A stretch of DNA of 64,000 nucleotides from DATFKA01 sp035268885 (GTDB lineage: Bacteria; Bacteroidota; Bacteroidia; Chitinophagales; Saprospiraceae). A program made the position numbers and the translations under genes. A model generated the notes under the pieces. That model made no database searches, was not told the origin of the DNA, and saw nothing but the letters and a program-made list of their open reading frames with translations. This document shows, one piece after another, positions 42,729-49,983 of this stretch. Numbering within the stretch: the stretch's first letter is position 1; the number at the start of each line of letters is the position of its first letter. Location: NCBI GenBank assembly GCA_035268885.1, contig DATFKA010000073.1, positions 25,386 through 89,385 of the forward strand, in the 5' to 3' direction.

Positions 42729-45700
42729 ATGAGGTTAAATCGATTTTTGACTACACTAATCAGTTTAGCCCTGCTGTTTTCTGGCTGCGCTAATTATCAG
42801 ATAAATCTTAGTGAAGAGTTGGATCAGCAGGCGGTGTCTGATCTACCGGAGGGACTTGAGCCTGCTTTTACCCTCTATGCGATTGGCAATTTAGGTCAGA
42901 GCCCATTAGCCAGTCCGGTGCGCCTGGCCTTTCGGCAAAAACTAGAGCAAGCTCCAGACAAATCAGCTGTACTTTTTTTGGGTAACCAGGTGCCAGCGGG
43001 TATGCCTGACGAACTGGACGTAGGCCATGCAGAAGCGAAACGGTATCTGGATGCCATCGGCGAAATGCTGGCCACTTACGATCAGGAGGTATACTTCATT
43101 GCCGGCCAAACGGATTGGCAGGCGGGAGGACGGTCCAGCCTGGAACGACAAAAAGATTACCTCGAAGATCACCTTCAGCGCGATGACCTGTTTTTTCCCG
43201 AGCCGGGTTGTGGTGACCCCGAAGAGATTGAGCTTGACGATAATACAATGCTCTTGTTGATTGATTCTCAATGGTGGCTGGAAGACTGGACGGGGCAGCC
43301 AAAGATTAACGGCGATTGTGATATTAAAGACAGAGGTGTTTTTCAACAGCATTTTGAAGATGCGATTAAGGGGAATCGATCGAAGAATATTCTAATTGCC
43401 TCCCATCATCCGCCATTTAGTAATGGGCGCTACGGTGGGCAATATCCTTTGAAACGGCATCTTTTTCCCCTTACTTTTATCCAGGAAGAATTATTACTAC
43501 CCCTGCCTGTCCTTGGCTCCCTGGTGACCTCCGTCAGGGCCTCGATTGGGGGAAAGCAAGAGACGAGCAATCCGAGCTACCAGGCGCTAAACAGTATACT
43601 CATTAGCAGTAGCCGTAAGAATGGCCAGTTTACTTTTCTTTCCGCCCACGAAAACAATCAACAATACTTTGAGCGCGATGAACAAGCCTTTGCGGTGAGT
43701 GGCGCTGGCCAACCTGCACACGCTGCTCGAACGGGGAATGGTGCCCTGTTTACCCAGGGAGCACCGGGTTTTACGCAAGTAGACTTTATGGAGGATGGTT
43801 CCGTTTGGCTGACTTTTTATAATGAAAACGGGATGCCGGTTTTTCGCCGTCAGACACAGGAGGCTAGAAAGATGGAACTGGACCCTGAAGATCTACCTTC
43901 CGCTCAGGCCCTGCCAGAGGGGAAGAGCACTCCGGTTAGCCAACAAGATTTCACACGTAATCGCCTGGGACGCTGGTTCTGGGGAGAACATTATCGAGAA
44001 AGTTATAATGCGCAAATTGAAGTACCCGTCTTCTCCCTCGACGAATACGCCGGTGGCGTCCGCCCCGTTAAGCGGGGTGGCGGCTACCAAACCAACAGCT
44101 TACGGCTAGAAGCAGAGAACGGACAGCAATACACCATGCGCTCCATTGATAAGGACCCCAGTCGTACGGTGCCCTATCCCTTTAATCAAAGCTTTATTCT
44201 GGAAATACTGCGGGACAATTTTAGCTCTTCTCATCCCCTGGGGGCTCTGGCCGTACCTAAACTTGCGGATGCCGTTGGCGTATTTCACACCAACCCCGGC
44301 GTTTATCACGTACCGCCACAGCGAGCACTGGGGCGCTACAATGAGCAATTTGGCGAGGCGCTTTATCTGGTAGAAGAACGCCCTGATGACGAAGTTTGGC
44401 AGGACCAGGCAAGCTTTGGCTACCCGAAAGAGATTGTCAGTACTTCCAAAGCCGTGGAGGAGATTACGGAAGAACACGATCACCTCATTGATTACCGACA
44501 CGTCGTACGTTCTAGACTCTTTGATCTCTTCCTGGGTGATTGGGATCGACACGATGATCAGTGGCGTTGGGCAGTGACCGAGGAAGACGATCTACACGTT
44601 TACCGGCCTATCCCACGGGATCGGGATCAGGTATTTAGCAACTACGATGGGTTTCTGATCCGGTTTGTTCGTCAATTGTCGCCCCAGATCAAGAAACTAC
44701 GACCCTTCACTGGAAAGCCAAAACACGTCTATTGGACGACCTACGGCTCTCGCTTTTTTGACGCTACCTTTCTCAGTGGTGCCGATTGGTCTTTGTGGGA
44801 GGAAGAGATCGAACACCTCCAGCGAGAATTGACTGATGAACGGATTGAGCAAGCCTTTCAGGAAAACTGGCCCGCTTCGGTTTATGACCTGGATGCCCCC
44901 AGAATTATCGGCACCTTAAAGGAGCGTCGGGACCACCTGGAGACCTTTGCACGTAAGTTTTATCAGGAAAAAGTAAAACAAGTAGATGTATTAGGAACGC
45001 AGGAAGAAGATTATTTCCTGATCGAACGGTATCCGGACGAGTCGGTAAGAATCAAAATATGGGGGGCTAAAAAAGACGGAGAAATAAAAGAGCAGTACTA
45101 CGAAAGGACCTTTTGGGCAGAGGATACTAAAGAAATACGCGTCTATGGTCTCGATAAAGATGATCATTTCGAACTACGGGGGGTGGCGACTTCGCGTCCT
45201 TTAATTCGGATTATTGGCGGTCTGGGAGAAGACGATTTCGAGGATGAAATCGAAGACTCAGGAGCCCGAAAAAGCTGGATCTACGATGCCCGTAGTACGG
45301 AGTATTCGTATAAACGGGGAAAATCAACCCGCCTCAAATTAAGCGAAGATCCCAAGCTCAACACCTATAATCGTTATTCTAAAGATTACGAATACGATTT
45401 CTGGGGGCTTTTGCCTTCCATTGGAGTAAATCCCGATGATGGTCTGCTTTTGGGCTTATCTGCTAATTATACTTATTATGGCTTTCAAAAATTACCCTAC
45501 GCGGGCAAGCAACAATTGCAGGGGCAATTTGCATTTGCGACGGGAGGTTTCCGCCTGAATTATACCGGAGAATGGATTGATCTGATCGGTAAATGGGAAG
45601 GAAGAGTAGATGCTACTTATCAGACCCCACTTTATACTACGAACTTCTACGGGTTTGGTAACGAAACGCAGAATCAGGAAGAGGAGGAGGACGATAATTT

Positions 45701-46454
45701 CCATCGCCTGCGTCTCCGGGAGTTGGAGACTTTTTTCGCCTTTAGTCGCCGCGAGCAAAATACCCTTTTCTCCATTGGTCCCGTCCTGCAATCGGTCAAA
45801 TTAGAAGCAACGCCCGGACGGTTTATAACTTCTTTTGAGGAAGGCGTAATCGACGAGCTTGTTTTTCAGGGGCTAGAATATCTGGGGCTTATGTCGACCG
45901 TCACTTACGCGAATATTGACAAGGGCGGCTTCCCGACTTACGGTCTGCGTTTGCAGGGGACAATCGCTTATTTGCAACAGCTGCAAAACCGTGATGTCCA
46001 GTACCCTTATCTCAAAGGGGCATTCACCTTATACCGGCACTTAGACCCCAATAAGCAACTGGTACTGGCTACCCGAATCGGCGGACAATATACTTTTACG
46101 GATGATTTTACGGTCTTCCAGGGAGCAACCCTGGGAGGGCTGGGCCCCAATAGCAACTTTCGTGGCCTGCGACGAGATCGTTACCGCGGAAAGGCAGCGC
46201 TGTATCAGAACATTGACCTGCGCTGGCGCTTTAATTCTAATGTAAACTGGGGGTTGCCTTTTGGTATGGGACTGGTGGCCGGTTTTGACCACGGGCGGGT
46301 CTGGCAATCAGAAGAGGCTTCGGATATCTGGCATTACAGTTATGGGGGTGGTTTTTTTATTAGTCCCTTTAATCAGATCAGCCTCTCCTTTAGCCTCTTT
46401 AGAAATGACCGTAACCAGACCAGATTTGCCTTTAGCGGCGGTTTCTTTTTCTAG
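42729..46454 (+). CDS. Lipoprotein with degenerate metallophosphatase domain and C-terminal outer-membrane barrel
   Basis: 1,241 residues from the ATG at 42729; the TTG at 42687 would hide the signal. The lipobox ALLFSGC puts the lipidated Cys at 20. Residues 45-380 follow the calcineurin-like phosphatase layout, but metal ligands are changed: AIGNLG where GDxG is usual, FLGNQV for GDN, AGQTDW for GNHDW. HHPPFSNG is kept. A middle domain follows (residues 420-770: SLRLEAENGQQYTMRSID, DLFLGDWDRHDDQWRW). The C-terminus from about 880 is a BamA/TamA-like surface-antigen barrel (GLGPNSNFRGLRRDRYRGKA, ending in aromatic FSGGFFF). It is probably an outer-membrane protein that binds rather than hydrolyses. 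It is monocistronic or leads the two mini-protein genes. Confidence 0.8.
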   Translation: MRLNRFLTTLISLALLFSGCANYQINLSEELDQQAVSDLPEGLEPAFTLYAIGNLGQSPLASPVRLAFRQKLEQAPDKSAVLFLGNQVPAGMPDELDVGHAEAKRYLDAIGEMLATYDQEVYFIAGQTDWQAGGRSSLERQKDYLEDHLQRDDLFFPEPGCGDPEEIELDDNTMLLLIDSQWWLEDWTGQPKINGDCDIKDRGVFQQHFEDAIKGNRSKNILIASHHPPFSNGRYGGQYPLKRHLFPLTFIQEELLLPLPVLGSLVTSVRASIGGKQETSNPSYQALNSILISSSRKNGQFTFLSAHENNQQYFERDEQAFAVSGAGQPAHAARTGNGALFTQGAPGFTQVDFMEDGSVWLTFYNENGMPVFRRQTQEARKMELDPEDLPSAQALPEGKSTPVSQQDFTRNRLGRWFWGEHYRESYNAQIEVPVFSLDEYAGGVRPVKRGGGYQTNSLRLEAENGQQYTMRSIDKDPSRTVPYPFNQSFILEILRDNFSSSHPLGALAVPKLADAVGVFHTNPGVYHVPPQRALGRYNEQFGEALYLVEERPDDEVWQDQASFGYPKEIVSTSKAVEEITEEHDHLIDYRHVVRSRLFDLFLGDWDRHDDQWRWAVTEEDDLHVYRPIPRDRDQVFSNYDGFLIRFVRQLSPQIKKLRPFTGKPKHVYWTTYGSRFFDATFLSGADWSLWEEEIEHLQRELTDERIEQAFQENWPASVYDLDAPRIIGTLKERRDHLETFARKFYQEKVKQVDVLGTQEEDYFLIERYPDESVRIKIWGAKKDGEIKEQYYERTFWAEDTKEIRVYGLDKDDHFELRGVATSRPLIRIIGGLGEDDFEDEIEDSGARKSWIYDARSTEYSYKRGKSTRLKLSEDPKLNTYNRYSKDYEYDFWGLLPSIGVNPDDGLLLGLSANYTYYGFQKLPYAGKQQLQGQFAFATGGFRLNYTGEWIDLIGKWEGRVDATYQTPLYTTNFYGFGNETQNQEEEEDDNFHRLRLRELETFFAFSRREQNTLFSIGPVLQSVKLEATPGRFITSFEEGVIDELVFQGLEYLGLMSTVTYANIDKGGFPTYGLRLQGTIAYLQQLQNRDVQYPYLKGAFTLYRHLDPNKQLVLATRIGGQYTFTDDFTVFQGATLGGLGPNSNFRGLRRDRYRGKAALYQNIDLRWRFNSNVNWGLPFGMGLVAGFDHGRVWQSEEASDIWHYSYGGGFFISPFNQISLSFSLFRNDRNQTRFAFSGGFFF

Positions 46455-46474
46455 CAATTTAACAAATGTACGCC

Positions 46475-46669
46475 ATGGATAAAGCAGAGATCAAGCATAG
46501 ATTATTACGTTTCTTTTACCTGTTTGGAGCGGGCTGTCTGGTGATGGTACTCATCCGATTGCTGAGCAGCGGACAGATCAATCCGATGGGAGATCAGGCG
46601 GCTTCCTATGGCCTGGTGACGGGCTTACTCAGCCTATTGGTGGGGTATTTATTTGATCGGTTTTTCTAA
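46475..46669 (+). CDS. Mini membrane protein 1 of a paralogous pair
   Basis: About 64 residues from the ATG at 46475; an ATG nine bases earlier is also possible. A basic N-terminus (MDKAEIKHRLLRFFYLF) is followed by a hydrophobic helix (GAGCLVMVLIRLL), a short loop with SGQINPMGDQAASYG and a second helix (LVTGLLSLLVGYLF). It aligns with the next small gene (LVMVLIRL versus LVVMMIRL; NPMGDQAASY versus DPRKDSAAFY). It lies 20 bases after the barrel-protein gene. The family is unknown; it could be an accessory of that protein or an independent small membrane protein. Confidence 0.55.
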   Translation: MDKAEIKHRLLRFFYLFGAGCLVMVLIRLLSSGQINPMGDQAASYGLVTGLLSLLVGYLFDRFF

Positions 46670-46741
46670 TTCGCTGCTCCAGCACTTTTAAATAAATTCC
46701 CTAATTTAAGTGCCCAAATAACTTCACTAACAAAATGCAAT

Positions 46742-46951
46742 ATGGATAATAAAAAGGGAGGTAAATATCAGTTTATTAAGTATCTGTCTATTTTTTCTAT
46801 AATCTGTCTAGTGGTGATGATGATTCGCCTTGGTATCATCGGTGAGCCGGATCCGCGTAAGGATTCGGCTGCGTTTTATCTACTTATTATAGCCGTCGTT
46901 AGCGGATTTTCCGCACGAATCGGCAAGCGCATCATTCAAGCCAGAAGTTGA
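46742..46951 (+). CDS. Mini membrane protein 2 of a paralogous pair
   Basis: A 69-residue protein with a basic N-terminus (MDNKKGGKYQFIKYLSIF), a hydrophobic helix (IICLVVMMIRLGIIG), the loop EPDPRKDSAAFY and a second helix (LLIIAVVSGFSARIG). The layout and the loop match its upstream neighbour, so the pair probably arose by duplication. Its 3' end overlaps the convergent uracil-DNA glycosylase gene by 16 bases. No function is known. Confidence 0.55.
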   Translation: MDNKKGGKYQFIKYLSIFSIICLVVMMIRLGIIGEPDPRKDSAAFYLLIIAVVSGFSARIGKRIIQARS

Positions 46952-47505
46952 TGGATTTGCGATCGAAGAACTGGGAGGACGGTTTCTCGAAACCAGGGAT
47001 TCTTTTTGCGCCAGCGGGCGTTAAGGGGAGAGGGGTGCGGCAGGGGGAGGTAGTTGGGCAGGTATTCTTCAAAATGGCGAACCGTTTCCGTTAAATTTCT
47101 TTTCCGGCTTTTACCCAAATAAGCTTTTTGGGCATATTGCCCAATGAGCAGGCTAAGCTGAATATTGGGCAGCAGGTTCATCACCGTCGGGTGCCACTGG
47201 GGGGCACACTCCTTACGCGGTGGCAGATCACCGCTCTCGCCTTTGCCGGGATAGCAAAAGCCCATTGGGATAATGGCAAAATTTTCTGGCTGATAGAAGG
47301 TATCTTCGTCGACCCCCAACCATTCCCGGAGGCGCTTACCACTGGGGTCATCCCAGGGGATACCGCTTTCGTGGGCCAATCGTCCGGGTGCCTGGCTGAT
47401 GAGGGCAATTTTAGATTCAGGGTGGATGCTAAGGATGGGCTTCGGACCCAGTGGTAAGTGTTCGGCACAAAGGGTGCACTGGCGGATTTCCTTTTCGAGC
47501 TGCAA
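46936..47505 (-). CDS. Uracil-DNA glycosylase family protein
   Basis: A 189-residue cytoplasmic protein of the UDG superfamily. The order is IRQCTLCAEHLPLGPKPIL (a CxxC at the front), then KIALISQAPGRLAHESGIPW with DDPSGKRLREWLG, the motif 1 region. FCYPGKGESGDLPPRKECAP comes next, and LPLPHPSPLNARW is the motif 2 HPSPLN. Such proteins excise uracil or related bases, or are diverged relatives. The family 4 iron-sulphur cysteines are only partly present. The start is a TTG at 47505; there is no in-frame ATG before an upstream stop. It overlaps the mini membrane protein gene at the 3' end. Confidence 0.85.
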   Translation of the reverse strand: MQLEKEIRQCTLCAEHLPLGPKPILSIHPESKIALISQAPGRLAHESGIPWDDPSGKRLREWLGVDEDTFYQPENFAIIPMGFCYPGKGESGDLPPRKECAPQWHPTVMNLLPNIQLSLLIGQYAQKAYLGKSRKRNLTETVRHFEEYLPNYLPLPHPSPLNARWRKKNPWFRETVLPVLRSQIHQLLA

Positions 47506-47541
47506 AACTTTTTTGGGGATAGAACAGCCAGTAAATACAGA

Positions 47542-47590
47542 TTGTTATATATTTAGATGAATCATTAGATTTGTTTTTGCCGAAAGGCAA
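47542..47590 (+). promoter_or_regulatory. Promoter of the DUF2007 gene with +1 hairpin
   Basis: TTG (47542-47544) and TAGATTTG (47566-47573) are 21 bases apart. TTGCC-GAAA-GGCAA (47577-47590), a stem with a GNRA tetraloop, sits at the predicted start of the transcript. Confidence 0.55.
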
Positions 47591-47625
47591 CCACAAATAA
47601 ATTTTAAACAAACAAAAAATAGCCT

Positions 47626-47841
47626 ATGAAAGAAGGTTGGATCAAAGTTTACGCCGCAGACCAGGAATTTAAAGCCAAATTAGCCGAAGATGTTTTAAAG
47701 CAAAATGATATTGTAAGCCATATTATGACTAAGCCCGATTCCGCCATTCCCTCTCTTGGTGCGGCTACTCTCTATGTCAAAAACGAAGACGCAGAGCAAG
47801 CAGTCAAAATCTTGCGCGAGGAAGACATCCTCACCGAATAA
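47626..47841 (+). CDS. DUF2007 domain protein (putative signal-transducing)
   Basis: A 71-residue cytoplasmic protein. WIKVYAADQEFKAKLAEDVL, then DIVSHIMTKPDSAIPSLGAA and LYVKNEDAEQAVKILRE is the full DUF2007 pattern, a small ferredoxin-like fold related to the GlnB/PII type. It is common in Bacteroidota and usually sits alone; its partner is not known. It lies upstream of the Tat-type MBL hydrolase, separated by an 11-bp inverted repeat. Confidence 0.88.
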   Translation: MKEGWIKVYAADQEFKAKLAEDVLKQNDIVSHIMTKPDSAIPSLGAATLYVKNEDAEQAVKILREEDILTE

Positions 47842-47861
47842 TTCAACATTTTACCGGAAAG

Positions 47862-47899
47862 TTGGTTAGGTAGTTGATTTGTTTACATTACCTAACCAA
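47862..47899 (+). promoter_or_regulatory. 11-bp inverted repeat before the MBL hydrolase gene
   Basis: TTGGTTAGGTA (47862-47872) and TACCTAACCAA (47889-47899) are perfect complements, ending 10 bases before the ATG at 47910. It may be an operator for a dimeric repressor or a hairpin hiding the start codon; there is no T-run. Confidence 0.5.
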
Positions 47900-47909
47900 C
47901 AATTTTCCA

Positions 47910-48812
47910 ATGAAGCGCAGATCTTTCCTACAATACACTTCTCTGGCCGGTGGCCTGGCCCTGCTACCCTGGCAAAAAGAATTACTAAGCTTGGTTTTAC
48001 CCGAAGCGGGTACTATGCGTCCCCTGCGTAATAACGTAGGCCTTTACACCGAGCGTGGCGGTACGATTGGTTGGCTGATTGCCGACGGTGCGCTCGTAGT
48101 GGTAGATACCCAGTTTCAGGAACAATCCCAGAATTTCATCAATAAAGTACGCGAGACCAACGAAGGTCAGTTCGATCTGCTCATCAATACGCATCATCAC
48201 GGCGATCATACTTCGGGCAATATTGCTTACGAAGGTATGGTTAAAATGCACCTGGCCCATGCCAATTCTAAAGCGAACCAAATGCGGGTAGCGCAACAAC
48301 GCGATAGTGAAGAAGGACAAATGTATCCCGGAGAGACCTACAAAGATACCTGGTCTAAGCGCGTTGGTAGCGAAGTAGTGACTCTGCGTTATTTCGGTCC
48401 GGCTCATACCGACGGAGATTCTATTATACATTTCGAGAATGCCAACGTGGCTCATATGGGGGATTTGATGTTCAATCGCCGTTTCCCTTACATCGATAAG
48501 TCGTCGGGCGCCTCGATTGAAAACTGGATCAAGGTACTGGGTGATGCCCGTAAGACCTTTGATAAAGATACACTGTTCATTTTTGGGCACTCCGGCGAAG
48601 GCTACGATGTCACCGGCACCCTGGATGATCTGAAAGCTATGCAGCATTTCTTTAAGCGCTTGCTGAAATTCACCAAAAAAAGTATCAAAAAAGGATTAAG
48701 TCAGGAGCAGGTGCTCGAAGGGCTGGAAATTATCCCCGGTGCTCCGGAATGGACCGGCGGCGGTATTGAGCGCAATATCTCTGCGGCTTACCAGGAATTG
48801 GGCGGCGAATAG
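47910..48812 (+). CDS. Tat-exported MBL-fold hydrolase
   Basis: A 300-residue protein from the ATG at 47910. The N-terminus MKRRSFLQYTSLAGGLALL has a twin-arginine pattern, so it is probably exported folded to the periplasm. The metallo-beta-lactamase signature INTHHHGDHTSGN (about 93-105) gives the HxHxDH zinc ligands, with YFGPAHTDGDSIIHF, VAHMGDLMFNRRFPYID and FGHSGEG as later ligand regions. It belongs with the broad quinoprotein relay/MBL hydrolases; the substrate is unknown. It is convergent with the AraC regulator with three bases between stop codons. Confidence 0.85.
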   Translation: MKRRSFLQYTSLAGGLALLPWQKELLSLVLPEAGTMRPLRNNVGLYTERGGTIGWLIADGALVVVDTQFQEQSQNFINKVRETNEGQFDLLINTHHHGDHTSGNIAYEGMVKMHLAHANSKANQMRVAQQRDSEEGQMYPGETYKDTWSKRVGSEVVTLRYFGPAHTDGDSIIHFENANVAHMGDLMFNRRFPYIDKSSGASIENWIKVLGDARKTFDKDTLFIFGHSGEGYDVTGTLDDLKAMQHFFKRLLKFTKKSIKKGLSQEQVLEGLEIIPGAPEWTGGGIERNISAAYQELGGE

Positions 48813-48815
48813 AAC

Positions 48816-49706
48816 TTACTTTTTATTCCGATACTCAGTAGGAGATAAGCCAGTTTTTTTCTTAAAGATTCTCGAAAAGTAAAACACGCTTTCGTAGCCT
48901 ACTTCGTAGGCGACTTCCGCTACGGTCAGGGAGGTCTGACGAAGCATTTGGCTGGCTTTCTCGATTTTCAGATGCTGCAGGTACTGACTCGGCGAAGACC
49001 CCGTTACTTTTTTAAATGCCTTGCGAAACCATTCGTAACCAACGTTGTGCTGAGCAGCTAGCTCTTTAAGGTTTATTTTTTCCGACCAGTTTTTATGCAT
49101 TTGCATTTGAATAGCTTGCACAAGCCTTTCCTTTTTCAACTGAGTTTTATCCTTCATTAGGGCGGAAGCATAGATTAGTCCCAATAATTGAATAACCAGA
49201 CAGGAAGCAATTTGCCGGTAGGCAATGCCCTCGTGCTTAAAGGTATCGATCAGTTGTACGAAGGCTTCCATGAACTCAATATTGAAGCCCATATTGATCA
49301 GGGGGTGCTTTGGGCTGAAGCAATCCTGCTGCATCAGGTAAGTAGGGTAATGTCCGTCAAAGCCAACCCAGAATTCTTCCCAACCCGTCTCGTAGTCGGG
49401 CTTATAGCGGTGCCAGGTGTCCGGAAAATGGAGCATCAGCGTGCCCGCCTCTACGATCAACTCCCCTGTCTCTTTACTTTCGTATACCCCCCGACCTTTA
49501 GCGACATACACCATTTGAAATTCGTTCAGCATTCGTCCTTCAGACCACTGAAAGGAATGAGAGCTTGGATGCTGTGGATCTGGATAATCCGTCTTTGACG
49601 GGTGTTTATGGTGGCCAATAGTATGAATATTAACGCCCCAGTTTGGCTCCGTTTTGGCCAAATCTCGCAATTGCTGTTCGTTAAAATATTTCCTGAATGC
49701 CTCCAT
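48816..49706 (-). CDS. AraC-type transcriptional regulator, probable rhamnose regulator
   Basis: A 296-residue protein. The N-terminal cupin-like sensing domain (about 45-140: EFQMVYVAKGRGVYESKETG, EAGTLMLHFPDTWHRYKPD) is followed by a C-terminal AraC domain with two helix-turn-helix units. The first is INLKELAAQHNVGYEWFRKA and the second is QTSLTVAEVAYEVGYES; FYFSRIFKKKTGLSPTEYR closes the domain. It lies divergent from the rhamnosidase gene at the head of the rhamnose operon, the position expected for a RhaR-like activator. The inducer is inferred to be rhamnose or rhamnulose. Confidence 0.88.
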   Translation of the reverse strand: MEAFRKYFNEQQLRDLAKTEPNWGVNIHTIGHHKHPSKTDYPDPQHPSSHSFQWSEGRMLNEFQMVYVAKGRGVYESKETGELIVEAGTLMLHFPDTWHRYKPDYETGWEEFWVGFDGHYPTYLMQQDCFSPKHPLINMGFNIEFMEAFVQLIDTFKHEGIAYRQIASCLVIQLLGLIYASALMKDKTQLKKERLVQAIQMQMHKNWSEKINLKELAAQHNVGYEWFRKAFKKVTGSSPSQYLQHLKIEKASQMLRQTSLTVAEVAYEVGYESVFYFSRIFKKKTGLSPTEYRNKK

Positions 49707-49872
49707 TTTTAGTTTTTTATTTGGGTTTCACCAAAAAATACATGGGATTTCCCAGTTCAGATAAACCGCTCTCCAATATTAATCCTTTACTTTGGGCAAC
49801 CTACTTAGTGTAATCATAAAAATAGAGCTTTTGTATTTCAGGGAAAAACTTTTTACTTCTTCATTAGACTTT

Positions 49873-49969
49873 GAAGCGATTTAAACTTTTTCAGTTCGCT
49901 GATTCTTAAAGTCTTATAGAACCTACAAGCTTTTTAAGACCGCTTGAACCAAAAAGTTTAAACCGCTTC
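49873..49969. repeat. Fold-back element A, deleted inverted copy (97 bp)
   Basis: It matches the reverse complement of 13111-13273: the first 52 bases are identical, and the last 45 differ at one base. A 66-base central part is missing; in the full copy it lies between two ACCT repeats. Its right end lies 14 bases before the rhamnosidase start codon. Confidence 0.8.
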
Positions 49970-49983
49970 TTTATTCTGGAATA

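Noticed and set aside
47997..48647. 216-codon minus-strand frame opposite the MBL hydrolase
   Set aside because: The plus strand has the full HxHxDH zinc motif and a Tat signal; the antisense frame shows no motif.
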